From Onchocerca lupi (Eukaryota; Nematoda; Chromadorea; Rhabditida; Onchocercidae): a stretch of 64,000 nt of DNA. The translations under genes and the position numbers were made by a program. Shown one piece after another: positions 38,276 through 52,300 of the stretch. The notes under the pieces were generated by a model. That model saw nothing but the letters and a program-made list of their open reading frames with translations, was not told the DNA's origin and did no database searches. The stretch lies in assembly GCA_028564675.1 (NCBI GenBank), contig JAOVVO010000282.1, positions 31,799-95,798 on the forward strand, in the 5' to 3' direction. Numbering within the stretch: the stretch's first letter is position 1; each line of letters starts with the position of its first letter.

Positions 38276-38563
38276 TTAATTGGTGTTAGATTTCATTATA
38301 ACCAAATCATTTGATTGCAGAGCGCTTGATATTAGTAAAACTAATGGCGAATCGCAACTATTCCAGACATACTGTTCTGGATAGATATTTATCCGGCACT
38401 CGGTACTTCCACTATTTACCCAAGCCATATCTTTCGAGAAACACCTAAGTGATCGTTTCTCGTCTGCCTGATACAATTCAACGAATCGCGACATTCTCAT
38501 GCTGTGAGTGAGCCCGTTACAGATTACACAGTAGTTGGTGATGGTGTCGTTGACCGCATTCAT
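38276..38563 (-). other. Unassigned 95-codon ORF just upstream of RAPGEF1
   Basis: Opens at ATG 38563 and includes CVICNGLTHSMRMSRFVEL and INIYPEQYVWNSC, ending at 38276, 178 bases before the proposed RAPGEF1 start and on the same strand. The amino-acid composition looks protein-like. It may be an upstream exon of RAPGEF1 or an independent small gene. No family is recognised. Confidence 0.3.
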
Positions 38564-41500
38564 TTTGCGAAGAACATTTAACCCCTATTAGTAGAATGCA
38601 AACGTTAGATAATTTTTTGAATGCACTTTAACAGTAATTTTCTGACTCATATCATCTTTTGATCTCTTTGCTTTATGTCTAACAGATTCAGATGATGACA
38701 AAAAGTTCTATCTTTATTCTCGGTAAACAGTGAGTAAACCTTACATGACATCATGCCATTGAGTATGATGAAGTTACAGATTTTTAGAGAAAATTTCCAC
38801 CTTTCGAACTGATAAATTCTTAGCAGCATAAACTACTCATCTTCCATTTTCCACTCATAACAGAAATTTTAATACAAAGAGATGATCAAATGTTCAATCG
38901 AGAAATAATAAAAAAATATCGCATGAGGTAAAAATGAAGATAAGAATTTTGAAATACTTTAAGAAAGAAGCATTCAACTGGAAAAAAACTTTGATGCAAC
39001 ATAGATGCTGAATGAATGTATAATAAACAGTGAAAAGCCATTATTCATGAGTGATCATATGAAATGGGAAAGAATGGAATGCATAATATGAAAGTCAAAA
39101 TAATTTAATTTCTTACGAAGGCAGAAAGAAGGTACTAGATGATGAATGATTACCAAAGAAATGGTAATGTGGCAGTGAAACTTTGATTCTCATCAGCAGA
39201 AACCTTCATCATAGAGAGAAGTAGTTGTCTCCAATCTGCTGAATCATCGATTGAAGTCTCTAGGATAATCTCGTTACATTAACACTAATTAACACGTAAT
39301 ACTTATTTGCTTTTCGCGTGATCAAGTTTTACCGATTAGCAAACTAGATGAATGAAAACTGTCAACTGAAATGGTACGTAAGATAGGTTGGTAAAGCACT
39401 AATTTCACATCTTGCATAATTCGTTATAAATCTCGAACTAGAAAATATGAGTGGATAACATTTCTACTGCAGAAAGAGGCATGCATTTTCTGCAGCATCT
39501 GGCTTACGAAAAAAGAGCTGAATGAGGAAAAACAGCTGTTTGACATGACGGTTTTTCTCTCCTGATTTCAAGAAATCATTTTTTATTTTATAAGTTAGAC
39601 AAATGAAAAGGGAAGAAGATAAACAAAAAAGCAAAAGGCATTCACAAAAAATCCTGCACTGAATACACATCGCTGGCTTATAAAATCACGAGAGACACTT
39701 ACTATTTGGCTAAAAAAATATCAAATAACAATGTTGAAAAAGATGGCAAATAATGTGTACATACGATAAGACGATAAGATTATTAACATATTGTTTTGAA
39801 GAATATGGTTACGTGAAGATAAATCCTCCTATACGACAGTATCATCATTCAAGATCCATTCATCTCGTGAATGAATTCTGCCATAATAAATACCAATTAG
39901 AATCTCGAATGAAACATGGGCAGCTTCAAAAAACTGCACTGTTTGCATATATAATTAAAAAAAAATTAAAGAAATTGAAAGTGAAAAAGGGAACAATTGA
40001 GAAGAGGAAAATACTTGAAGTTCTATAGTGCCTGATGAATAACATTTCAAAGAATGTAAAATGGTGCAGAAGAATGTTATCCAATTGGCTTGCAAGAACG
40101 AATTCTGCGTTTCCCGCAAAACTTATCGATAAATACTATACTAAACAAGCTACGTCAAACAATTGGTCATGAAATGATTCAAATCACCAATGATGATTAA
40201 TTTAGTGACATAATATGAACAAATGAATGGGAAGAAAACGAGGAAAACTAATCAAAGTTTTCACCATCTCCTTTCCATTCACTGGTTTCTCATATCGCTT
40301 GATATGATAAAAACAAAAAAGGCGATGGTATTTTATCAGTTAGTTAGGAACGATGAATGAACAGTCCGAGCGTTTGACAACATACTGAAGTTCTCTTCTC
40401 GAGATTCGTATGCAATAGATGACAGAAATTTTATAGGAAATTGAGGAAAATTCTATCGATACAAACATCTGATCAGTTGCCATACTGTTGGTATCGATGC
40501 CTGTGAATTGATGAGGTTTATGGATGGCATGGAAAAGCTAACAGAATGAATGATACAGGAGGACCTAAACAGGAAGAGAACTGAACAGGATGGAGTCAGA
40601 ATGTGATGGATTGGGAACCAACCAAGTTGCCAGAGAAAATTTGTTGCTGCGAATCGGGACATTAAAGTCACTCACAACAAATCAGCACCAACATATTTTT
40701 TGCTGAAGGAACTAACTAAGCATTTTCGGACCCGACTCAAGAAAATTCAATTTCAATTGAAATTAAACTTTCCAGCTGGTTCAATTGTTGGCACCTTCAC
40801 TTCCAATCGATCCTCTACATCATATAACAACACACAGCGGAGTCTGCATTTCTTTGAATTTTTGTATTATTCTGCAGAGGAAATACAAAGAATAAGAAAA
40901 CAGCCAGCAAGGTGATACAGGCAAATATGCCATTTGTCGCGCTTTATTGCTTCAAATTTTAGCAGCAATACTTTTGCAAACTTCCACTTTTTATTTTTCA
41001 GGTGAAAAAAAAAAAAAAAAAAAAAGAAAAATCCACCCCGATGAATCAGCCGTTTTATTTGAGAATAATGATTGCACAAGAACTGTTGCAGATATTTATA
41101 CAAATATATGTGTAACAGTTCTGCATATACGACTAGACGTACAGAAGGAGTCGTCTGGGAATGGTATTGCTCTCAATCTCTGTCTGATTGAAGACTGATG
41201 AAATGAAATGAGAGCGAAATCCTCAAAAGTAACAGCGAAATAAAAAAGCAATACTGGGCATGAGGTAGGCTTACATGATATTCCATCCCGATGCTATATA
41301 CATACATCTTCAGATAGTTTAATTCCTTGTGGAATTTTAATTTTACAAACTTTAATCGAACTGAAGTTACTTTGGTGAACTTTAAATGGAAAAGTTTCGT
41401 CATACAACATAAGTAAGGTGGAACTGATATCACATCCAGACAAAGTATAACAAAAAGTGGACAATGAAATTACCAGAAGGAGGATAAGAAATGGAAACAG

Positions 41501-42796
41501 AGGCATATAAATGAAGAGAAGCGATAAAAGTACACAAAACAGACAAATGTTTATACGCATTCAATGGGAAGATTGAAATTCAAGTTCACATAGCGCAGCA
41601 CTTCGCAGTAATTTAGATTTAAATGAGGAGAGAGAGAGAGAGAGATGTTGAGATTTCTTGGCAAAAAAAAAAAAAAAAAAAAAAAAATGAATGTAGATAG
41701 ATGATAGTGAAAAGTTCGACGACTACAGGATCAAGGTGAAATAACAACGATGTATGATAACACAATGTCGAGAAGTCCTGTGATGGAAGTGAGAGATGCT
41801 TAAGCTACATATTTGAAAGCTGAGATATGCTCGTGGTTTACAGATGTCTCTCATCAATTTGCGCGATAGAGGATCAGAAATCTTTTCGTCATAGAGACAT
41901 CAGCAAGCAAAACTCGCGATTACTTTGAACAATTTTGTTATCCCAAATACCAAACTATGAAAATCAATTTCATTCGAGTCCTTACCTATAAATACAAAGA
42001 TGCAATCGAAAATAGGCAATTGCAGAAATCCATCTCCATAAACTTCTTTATAAAATAAAGCTTTTCTTAATCAACCAAACGCAAATTTAGTTCCTCAAAC
42101 CTTTGCGAAGCCACTAAGTTCCAAAAACAGACTAGAAAATGAAGTTCCCGCTAAGTCTTGAAGACCTGATCGGCAATATCACCCAATTCAATGCTGAATA
42201 ACATTTCAAAAATGATCCAATGCAATAAGATTATTCTGTCTAGTTCTGAAATGTACGCCGTCCCACCGCAATCTAACAAATCTAACTTCATTTAAGAAAT
42301 GTAATAAAGTAGAAATCTATCTCTTGACAAAACACAAAAGATTATCGATTCCGTTCATACAGTATAGTTCTAATGTTTCCGATTTATTGAATGCAACTAT
42401 TCACATCACTGCGTTGTCAGTAAATCTGTCTGTAGTATTTTAATTATATACACAATTTTTCGATAAAACAAACTAATATCATTAGTTATTTAATGTTAAA
42501 AGCTTTATGCAAATGCGAATTTTGAATTCTTTCATTGCAGATCGGAACATCAATTATTCATAAAAAGGAACAAAAATTTAGATCAATTGGTAGGATTACC
42601 ACTATATACATAACAATGTAAATGGGTTGAAGTAGCAGCCCGTCATCTTTTATAATTTTATTGCAATAATCTATTAAAATCTTTTTTATACAGGATATTC
42701 ATCACAACAAGGGCAGAAGAAAGTGCTCATTGTCAGATACCGGCAGGCAGGAAGACGACAAACAGTTTGAAAGACTATCCTGACTTCAACAGCGTT
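38564..42796. other. Intergenic region between RAPGEF1 and MOB3
   Basis: About 4.2 kb. It contains a GA dinucleotide run near 41630-41646, A-tracts at about 41006-41026 and 41665-41687, and only short unrelated open frames. It probably includes the RAPGEF1 promoter. Nothing else could be supported. Confidence 0.5.
41628..41687. repeat. GA microsatellite and A-tract
   Basis: About nine GA units at 41628-41646, then a run of more than 20 A at 41665-41687, in the RAPGEF1-MOB3 spacer. Confidence 0.85.
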
Positions 42797-44568
42797 TCAT
42801 TCAACACGAATTCGCCGGTTGCCAGAGTTGATTATCAATCGCTCAGTCATTTCCTTCTAAAACATTCCTTCACCCCATATGTACGAAAATCATAGAAAAT
42901 CTCAAAAATTAGTGCTAATGTAATTTAATAGATTAATACGTTGCATGCGCTACCGTAGGAACCCTAGGTTTTTGGTGAGGGTGTTTTTCATGGGTAATTT
43001 AATACGGATATTTCTAATTCGCTCTATAATTATGTATGATACGGAAGACTTACCAGCGCATCCAACTCACGCGATGAAACCATCTGATGTTCAGTAATGA
43101 AATAGTAAAAATGTTTGTATAAAGTGTTAGCGTGAGGCTCCTAAAAGAGTTCAAATGGCAACCATTTCTTGAAATATCACAGTCAATCCAACTACTATCA
43201 AACGTTTCCGTTATAAAATACGTCAATCGCTGGAAAAGGAACTTACAGCTCCCAGTTGCGATAATCGATCAAAATGATGTATATAAATATGGACAAACAC
43301 TCGAAACAATCTTGTCAATATCTTTTTACACGTTTGCCGAAAATCTCGTGGGAACGGAACCTCTGTAAACTATGAATCATTTTAATTATAATTATCGCCT
43401 AAAACTAAGATAATACTAGTTGGAACCGAACTGAATATATTCGTCCAAATTCTACAAGTTTCAACAAATTGAAACTTATACCCGTATTAGAAGGAAAAAT
43501 AGTTTCATTATTTATCCGTATCTCAATCCAATCCATCAGAAGAAATATATATTCAGGTGCAGGTAACCTTGTTGGTTTTTTATAACTGACACCATCTTGC
43601 CAAAGGTATTCATATCTGCAAAAAAAAAGAAAAAAAAATTATGGTCTCAATTTCAAGGAAAGAAATGAAAGAAATAAAGCGAATTCACTACCTCATTTTA
43701 TCGTCATTCTAACATATCTCAACGCCAACTCTCGCAGTATTCCATTCTCAAACTTCAAGTTCATTATGTAAGATTCGAAAATTTTAAACTGTAGTAACAT
43801 TACGGTTTAACCTCTTTTTAACATTACTGACTACTAATAGTGCAGATTTTAAAAAGTTGTCAATATTCAATCTTCAATTTTTAAAATTTCCTTCTAAAAA
43901 AGAAAAAAAAAAAACAAAAATTAACTTACCGAGGTCCACCACTCATTGTAGGGCAAGATTTTGCTGTGCAAACATCTGATATTATTCCATAGAGAAGATT
44001 TATTCGATTGAAAAAGTCCACCGCTGCAGCTTATTCACACCATTAATTAAAACTAGTGATTACAATGTTAAAATGTTCAATTATGAAAGAGCAAACTTAC
44101 TATGAACAGCTAACCAATCTTCGAAGTTTTCGTTAGGTGGCAATCGAACAGCTGCTTTCAAATCCAAACCCGAATGTAGCGTAGCTTGAGCCTGCTTATG
44201 CAAATTATATCGTAACGTCCCAACTGGAAACTTTTTTTTTGGCCGAAATGTCTGCAAATTTGCCGAAAAATAATGAGTGTACAAGGTTTTTTTAAGGAAA
44301 GTTCCGAAAACTATGAGAATGGAATTGTGTCATCGCAGCTGATACACCGTCCATTTTCCAATATAACTCACGATTTTTTTCAGTATAATTCACACAAATC
44401 TCTTTTCTCATTGATCTATCCTAAAAAAAAGTGTTTCATCATAAAAATAAATATAATTATGCTAAGAATATGTCGTAGAAGCAAATCGATTAAGCGCACT
44501 TTATGAAAATCTTTCAACGAACGGACCTTATCCTTGTTCATCTGCAAAAAATCCAAGAAACTCGCCAT
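42797..44568 (-). CDS. mob3: MOB kinase activator 3
   Basis: Small zinc-binding adaptor of the Mob1/phocein family, which docks with NDR/LATS/MST-type kinases. The MOB3 branch is the closest match. Exons 5' to 3', approximate: 44527-44568 (MASFLDFLQMNKDK), 44101-44253 (TFRPKKKFPVGTLRYNLHKQ, LDLKAAVRLPP), 43931-44025 (VDFFNRINLLYG, CPTMSGGPR), 43482-43619 (YEYLWQDG, LPAPEYIFLLMDWIE), 43246-43366 (VPFPRDFRQTCKKILTRLFR, HIYIHHFDRL), 43053-43138 (HANTLYKHFYYFITE), 42797-42860 (KEMTERL). The zinc ligands are all present: two cysteines in VCTAKSC and two histidines in HIYIHH. The stop is at 42797-42799. The length, about 215 residues, fits the family. Confidence 0.93.
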
Positions 44569-46199
44569 AGTGGCTAGCTATCACGAAATCGTGTCGATGC
44601 TTATTTTGTCACCAGTTCTATAAAAAATTCATGAATTTAATCTAGAAAAGAAATGAGTGAAAGTATGAATGTATTCTTTCAAAGTAATTCGCCTGAGAAC
44701 TTTTCCGCAGTGCTAATGCAGTATTCGATAAAATAAAATTTTCTAAGTTAAAAACTTCGCCATGTCATGAGATATCGTTGGACTGCGTAAATGCCGTAAA
44801 TGCCATGCAAGAGTTCCCCAAAAGATTTACCATCTAAAAATATTTGGCCAGCCTTCTGAGAACAACCTTTAGTTAAAATACTTGATCTCTCAAACTTTGA
44901 GTTTTTTTGCCAGTTCAAAAGCCTTATCTCATAACACCGAGATGGCAGCACTCTATAGGTGGCTACAGCTTCTACTTATAAAACAGTATAGCTTTATATT
45001 AAAAGTTCAAAGCAAAAGAATACTTCTTTTAATATTTCCAAATACAGAGATACTCAGTAAGTAGCGCGATAAGTACATTACCATTCGCATATATCTTGCT
45101 CAACAATTTTGATTCCAGAAAGTCCTTGGTTCGGATTATCTATTACTATGCTGATTCATTTCAATTTCCAATATTTTCAATTCTCTGCAATCATAACGAC
45201 ATGAATGATTCAAGTACAATAAAATGAAATCATCGAGATGCGTTCCGATTCGGTTCGATGTGAGTGAATACTCATATACATGTGAGTCCAGGTGCTTATC
45301 ATCCCGTTCCGGTACTTCTGCGCCATTTATCTTTCTTGCCCTTCTTATTCATCTTCACCATCCCTTCCACCAAATCATTTCCCTGCATTTATCAAGTGAA
45401 AATAAAACCCACCAACCTATCCCGACCTCTAAAATCCTGCCCCCCCCCCCGACCTTCTGTACAACCTTCCAGCCACTGAATCCATCAATCTGCTAACTTG
45501 ATCTGAAATTAACGATTGACATTGCATTTTGATTTGGGGAGCGTAATGCAAATAATTGCCCACTCTTTATGTTCCGGCTTGATTAGTAGAGTCCGAGACG
45601 TGGTTCGTGCATCCCAGAACACGGTTGAGAGATCCGAGAATACATTTCTCGCATTTGAAAATGCGTCACTTATATTTAGGGACCTTCCTCCAGATGACTC
45701 ACTCTTCATTTGATTATGTTGGGAAAAAGTGTAACATGATGCCCTCGCGTGTTTGGCGAACCGTATCTCCGCCAGTAGTCGCATATTGTTTGGACATAAA
45801 AAGTCTAATCGGCTTTAAACTTCTTGATGCCACGACGAAATCCACTTATGGACATCCTTGAGCATCCTAACTTTATCCTTGAGCAGCCTAACTCTTTCCA
45901 CCCACCAGTTGACCTTTCAAGTATTATCTTGGTTTGCTTTAAACTGAACCATCCATAATTCATGTAGAAAAGATTGAGCGGTATCAGTTTATTATGTTAG
46001 AACTAGCTATTATAAGAAGATGAAATAATGAAATGCAAAGACATTAATGCAGTGTATACTGGAGGGAACAACAATCACCTATGACTGGACAGACTTTTAA
46101 GGTTTAATGAAACTAGTCGAATGATAGCCTACAAGCACAACATCCATTGCAAAAATGTTTTAATTAGTTATACTGATTAAAGCCCAAAGATTCTCAATA
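44569..46199. other. Intergenic region between MOB3 and ZIP13
   Basis: Unassigned minus-strand frames at 44748-44951 and 45509-45784 are open but have no recognised family; the second overlaps open frames on the other strand. A poly-C run sits near 45440. A 21-base unit (ATCCTTGAGCA.CCTAACT) is repeated at 45853-45896. The MOB3 promoter is probably here. Confidence 0.4.
45853..45896. repeat. Two-copy direct repeat
   Basis: Two adjacent copies of ATCCTTGAGCATCCTAACTT, differing at one base (T/G) and at the end. Confidence 0.75.
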
Positions 46200-49100
46200 T
46201 TAATCAAGATGAAATTGATTCAGTACACCCATCAGCATAATACCGACCAAAAAACACATCCACTGCAAAATATTTTGCCTGAAATTACGCCAAATGATGT
46301 TTAGTTGAATAATAGAAAAGGACGCCTTAAGAAATTAACAAATATTGAACGAATTCGTTGAATAAAGCTATTCGAAGGCTAGTTAATTGTTCAAAATACC
46401 AATTTCTTTTAAAGTCTCAAGTGGATGCCGTGCCAACATCTATATCTAGTCGAAACTATCATTCGATAATGAAACAACTGGATGACGAGGTAGAATATTA
46501 CTCCTTCGGTCGACAATTATAGTTAATAATAAATTGATACCTTGAATCGGTCTCCTTCATTAGTTCGGGTAGTATTTGGGCAAGTGCAATATTGATAAAA
46601 CTACCGGCCGTAAATGGCAAAATGTTTTGAGATGCTCCATTCGTCGCGCATTCGATATGCAAAAATAATGCTGCGCATGCTCCTAGAGCACCACCAGCTG
46701 CGGTCAACAACTGTAATTGATGGAATCGATCATAAAAATTTGGAATCGAATAGCAAGTTTTTTGACGTCTTCATCACAGTTACTTTTTCGAAGGATTTCA
46801 CATTTTTCCAAGATATTTCCAAAATGTCTAAAAGAAAACTAACCTGAGCTTTTACAGCAGACCATCTGTTGAAATCAGCACGAAGTAAAATGGCGAAATC
46901 GCTAATTTCATGCGGTAACTCATGAATAACTATTGAGAATGTTGTCAGCAAACCAAGCTGCAATCACTTTCAGTTTTACAATCTATAGTCAAAAATGTAA
47001 CAGTTACTAAAACAACATTTATTTGACAAACTAGCCTTGAATTGACTGGAACCGTGAACCCTTTTTACTAAGGAATAATTCCTACCAACACAAAGATGAA
47101 TTGGACCATCACAAAACAAGCAATGAAGTACAAGAACAGTATACATAGAAGACTGTAGTAAATATTACAGCCGGTCTAAATGACTGAATCAATCTTCCAT
47201 GTTTTGTGTATCTTCACCACTTCTATTAAATTAAATTCTTTTATAGAAGTATGATAATGTCTTGCAAAACTTCTGCAAAAAAAATTGTGACGAAGAAATT
47301 CAGCGATAACCTTCGTATCCATTAGAAATGAACCGCCAATGGCTAGTCCATGAGTGAAATTGTCCATAAAATTGGCGATGAGATTTAATATCGCGCACAT
47401 CTGCAGCAGTTTGAGAGATAAGTTACCTTAATTTTGATGCAATCTAGATTTTTACGCAAAAACCATCTCCTTGAGTTGTTGCTCTAAAAATCATATTTTT
47501 CTAAGATAGTCAGTAAGAATTATGGCTTCATGAACTAATCATTTAGATCATCATGGTACTATTCATTAATAAAACTTCATTGATGAAATATTCCTGTTAA
47601 ATGAATTTCTTAGCCAAATTTAAATTTCTACAATTCTTAAACAAAGGCTTGTTGAATTTTTGTCAGATTGGACGTTGCTGGGGGTATGCTTAGGTAAACA
47701 ACTTACTCTACGTTGGCTAGATTCACTTGTTGCACAGAGTTTTTCCAGCATGAAGCAAAACAAAACACCTACTGTTGTCCAGACACCCGCTGTCAGTCTA
47801 TCTACTGCAATATAAAAATTAAGTAAATAATCACATTGTTATTTGCATCATATCAACATTGCGTATCACAAATGAATAAAAAATTGGAATAACCCTGAGT
47901 ATCTGCCCACACAGCTGGAAGTAAATGGAGGAAGACGTCACCAATCAGACTTCCAACAGCGAAACTAAGCAGCAAATGCAAGCTTTGGCGACCATCTAAA
48001 ACGTATATCTAGTGCAGCAACCAAAAAGAAAGCAGAAGTCTAGTAAGATATCATGCACAATGCTTACTAACTTTTAGCACAATTCAACAGATCCAACTTA
48101 TATGAATCAGGAATTTAAAGGATGCTCATTTTTCTCGAATTCGAGAACAATCTCAAAAATAACATGTTTAGAGAAAATTTGTTCCCATTTTCCACACACC
48201 TGAGAAGTGAAAAATATATTTTCAAAAAGATCTCGAACTTACATTTTGACTGTAGAAAATTCGTGATATCATGAGGTAAAATAAATGCAGGGAAAATGCC
48301 ACATGCAACGATGCAGATGCAACCGAGCACTGTCCACAGGTAAGTATCCCATGAAACCAGTTCCTTATCATATTTTTTGGCTATTCGTTCCAAAAGTTTC
48401 CTTTCTTCTTGCAGTTCTTCTGCATACCTATAAATTAGTTTAAAAAAAGTAAACTGATACGGAAATACTGAAAATTTCTACCTGCTCAAATGTTGGCCAT
48501 CTTTGTAGAATCATTGCTAAGAATGCATTTAGACTGTTGCGGCCATTGATTTATGTTGAATAAATGTAAGGGGTATTGCAACTGTGCAATGCATGCAATT
48601 AAACATGGATTCAATCTCGAGCCAGGTATTGCATTAAAACATTCTTGAAAAAGCATTGCTTTTGTCTTTTTTCAGACTTCGAAAACTATTACTTTTGTTC
48701 GAATCGTCTCGAAAAAGCAACGACACGTCCATCTGGGTCAATTAGTGTATCGGGTGGTATCTCACTGCGGGTGTTTAGGATTTCACTAGTTTTTTTGAAA
48801 GTGGTAAGAAACATTTCCGGCAATACATCATTACCGCCAAGGTCGGGTGCCGGCAGCTGATCCAGCTCTGTAAAAACAAACCGCAAAAGGAATTTTCTGA
48901 ATCACTTGATAAATCTCGTATCCAACTTATCTGACAAAACTTTTACTTGAAAGTCCATTAGTACTGTCTAATTATTGCAACTACTCTTTAGCAATTATTA
49001 TTTTAGCTCTATTGGATCGATCTAGATCAGTAACTACGGGATGATGCAAACAACCGTCATTTATCTTAAAGTATTCCGCCGCCTTTGGGAAAAATGTTGA

Positions 49101-49342
49101 GCATGATAAGCAATGAAAAGTCTACCAATAAAGATAAATTTCTAAATATGAAATTTTATCCGGTGATTGTATCTGAAATATATATATGTGCATAATCCCC
49201 AGTTACGATCATGACAATAATTTATCGAAAATGGAAGAAATCGTTTACGTTGCTCGAGAAATACTTGCTGAGCATAGATGCAGCACAAGAATACAGCAGT
49301 GGATAATAGCTGTAGAATTGATCGATTTGCCATAATACCCAT
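46200..49342 (-). CDS. slc39a13: ZIP13-type zinc transporter (SLC39A13, LIV-1 subfamily)
   Basis: Moves zinc from the secretory pathway lumen to the cytosol. Exons 5' to 3': 49342 to about 49265 (hydrophobic signal region SILQLLSTAVFLCCIYAQ), 48693-48867, 48243-48427, 47894-47995, 47707-47804, 47311-47400, 46844-46957, 46541-46710, 46200-46268. Family blocks: WTVLGCICIVACGIFPAFIL, LLLSFAVGSLIGDVFLHLLP, the metal-site helix ANFMDNFTHGLAIGGSFL, then HELPHEISDFAILLRADF with the HEXPHE motif, and ILPFTAGSFINIALAQILPE. The last exon ends WMCFLVGIMLMGVLNQFHLD. The phase between exons 46541-46710 and 46200-46268 does not agree. A likely missing exon near 46400-46450 (HPLETLKEI, matching the ZIP7 SPLQSL region) has conflicting phases on both sides. 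Confidence 0.88.
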
Positions 49343-52300
49343 TGGATCTATAGATTTTAATTTTATTTTAACTCTTTTGTATTACTGTATCCAATCATCC
49401 ATTCTTCTATGTAATTCGAAGAGCTTCTTTAAGCACAATTATCTTATAAGAAGTGCTTTTTCGACAAGTTTTTGTCTCAAATCCATCCAGCAAAATGATA
49501 GCACTAGATATATTGTATGCAAAATGTGAAGTAGGAAAGGTATAATAAGAATGCGAAGGGAGTGAAGTTTGATTAACTTCCACATATTAGTGATTTTAAA
49601 GAATACCATATTCTGGTATCTCTTCCAACAAATGGTAATAACTTTCGCATATATTAGGAGTTTCGATGACTTACACAGAATAAAAACCGGGAAATGAACA
49701 ATGATAGGAAAATTCCACGAGATGAAGAATGATGGGTTACACGAAATGAGCGAATTGAAAACTAGAGGTAACATGATTAAGGATTATCAAACTTACAAGT
49801 GCTGATTAAGGAGTTGTGTGAACGTGATTGTCTATCAAAGCAAAAGGAAGAGGAAGGTGATATTGGAGAGAGGAAACATGCATTAGATCAATCATATTTT
49901 CATGTAACAGCATTTTTGAAGGACAGATTAGAAGCAAGTGTTTACAGGAAATTGATTCTGTTTCAAATTACAAACAGGTTTTTAGAAAGATGTGAGTTAG
50001 GATGCTGATAGCAATAGATGCAATACTTCAACTTAAACTTGAATCTGTACGAAGGCGAAATTTACTGCTCTCTGTCCAACAATTATCAACCTACACTGGT
50101 TGTATCCAAGCATGCTTTGCTTATATTTAAGCATGGATGTACATAATGTGTGCTGCAGCTACCGTTGCAGTCCATATCTTCTAATGCCCTTTTAAACTGA
50201 TGCACTTTTAAATTGCTGTTAACAGTCACGTGGGATATCATCATCCTCTGCATTAAATCCAATTTACAGCATTCCAGTTCTGATGCTTCAATTGAAATAG
50301 TTAATGATATATCGTGTTGTCCTTGTTCAAGAAAGGACAGACCGCAGTAATAATGTGCAAAACGAAGGCAAATGTTGTAGATTAAATAATTATCTAAGTC
50401 CCTCTGTCATTCGAAGGTATACGCAAGTTTGCTGAAACACATCAGACTACAGCACTCTTCTTTGATTAGCTTTCCAACGGTTGGCTAGCCTTAGCCCACC
50501 AGTCAATTTATGATAATGCAATTAATTCCCATTTACCCGACAATTGAAATAAAAAAGGTTATCAGAGTCCGAACGAAAACGATGAAGAGATAGTGAGGCA
50601 TTTGAAATAGAACGGAGAGGAAAAGTAAGAGGAAAAAAGAGTGCTAAAGAGGGTATGTTTCAATAGCAAGGCCTCAGAAGTTACTTACAAGCCAAGGAAC
50701 CATATCATCAAGATCAAAGCGCCATCCGCTGAAAGTAATGTAGCAGTAATAATGTGACTAATTGCTTCTCTTATTCTTTACTCATTCGTCTTCTTCCTAT
50801 GTCATCATCTTCCTGTTCTTTAACAAAGTGATAATTGACGACGAAAAATTTTCTCAGATTCGGCGAAAATACTTTTCAAACGACATTTTTTCCTCCAAAT
50901 ATCTCCATACTTATACGACAAATAATTAGCAGAATTTCCTTCGGTAAGAAACTTCAGAAATCAATTTCAACTTTCATTATAATGAGAGGCAAGTCTTGTG
51001 TCATAAGTCATATTCTTCAACCTGTAAAGATCTCGACATCGATATGCAATCATCCATATTAAACAAGTGCGAATCTCTCAACACATTTGAGACATTTTCT
51101 GTCACATGCTAGTCGATCAATTATTTGAAAATGTTGGAAACCAAACCTATTTGCAGTATAAGAAAATGAAAATAATGTTCATACGCGAAACAATACCCAT
51201 GGTTTACCTGTACTTAGCTGGAATGAATAGCACAGTTGAGAGGAGGATCGGAAAAGCTGTAAGAAATTGTCCGGCTCAGTCCTGCAAATTTTCAAAAGAT
51301 CCTTCTGAAGTTTTGTACATATTTCTTATTCAGAAACTCTCCAAATACGTCTAAAATTCAGTTTTTGTTTTTCCTTTTCTAGTACTTTTCAGTGTTAACA
51401 AATCCTTCCAATCTAGCTCTATCATGGAAAATCTCAGCATTATTAACTCGGTCCTATTTCAAATGCCAGTACGAAGCGAATAACCTGCAGAATGATCGGG
51501 GAATCAGTTAAATGCAGAAGTGATGATAGTCTGGAGATGAATTTATCCTGCTTATTCCCTTTCTCAACTTCCTAATATCAAACATCGATATGTAAGTGAG
51601 TAAGTGGGGTATATATTGTTGAGGGAACCTAAAATAACTCGTCTATTCTGTGTATCACTCAGGTTGAAAGGAATAAGTAAAGCGAAACACGGTGCATGTC
51701 AGTAATTGATTACAGAAAGAATGTGAAGAGCAGGAATGAGATGAGGTTGAACGGAATAAAAAAGAAGACAAAGATTAGATAATGAGTAAATGAGATGGTG
51801 AAGAGTGATAAGCTTGAGATGAACGATTTGATATGATAACAATAATAAATGTGCAAAGTAGCAGGAACAAGAATGCTGCAATAATGTTGTAATGTGAAGT
51901 ATACGATAGAGAGGTGCATTGAAGAGGCTGTCGTTTCTGATGGAGGGATGATGATGATGATGATGCAGGGGGAGAAGGAGAACAAGTATGCGCGCACAAC
52001 ATCCTTCTCTTTCTACTACTTCAGTTTAAAATAACTGGAAGGAAATTCGAAATTCCGGTATAGCATTGATAAAAATGAAGCCAATATTATATGAGTAGAT
52101 AGATTGATAGATATAGGAATGTATAAATCAGAATACATGATCTGATAAGTGGCAGTTACAAGTGGTAGTTGTAAAAGTGGGTCAGTCAATTCCCCTGTCC
52201 TTATTCGATAGAGCAGTCGTAATGTATTAAACTTGAATATTCAATACTCTCATCCCATCCTTCGATTCAGTGGAATTCTGACAATTTCCACTTGGTTCAG

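Noticed and set aside
45224..45496. Proline-rich plus ORFs around a C run
   Set aside because: Low complexity, two overlapping frames open by composition, no family.
51710..52002. Overlapping serine/histidine-rich minus ORFs
   Set aside because: Product of a purine-rich strand and GAT repeats; no protein family.
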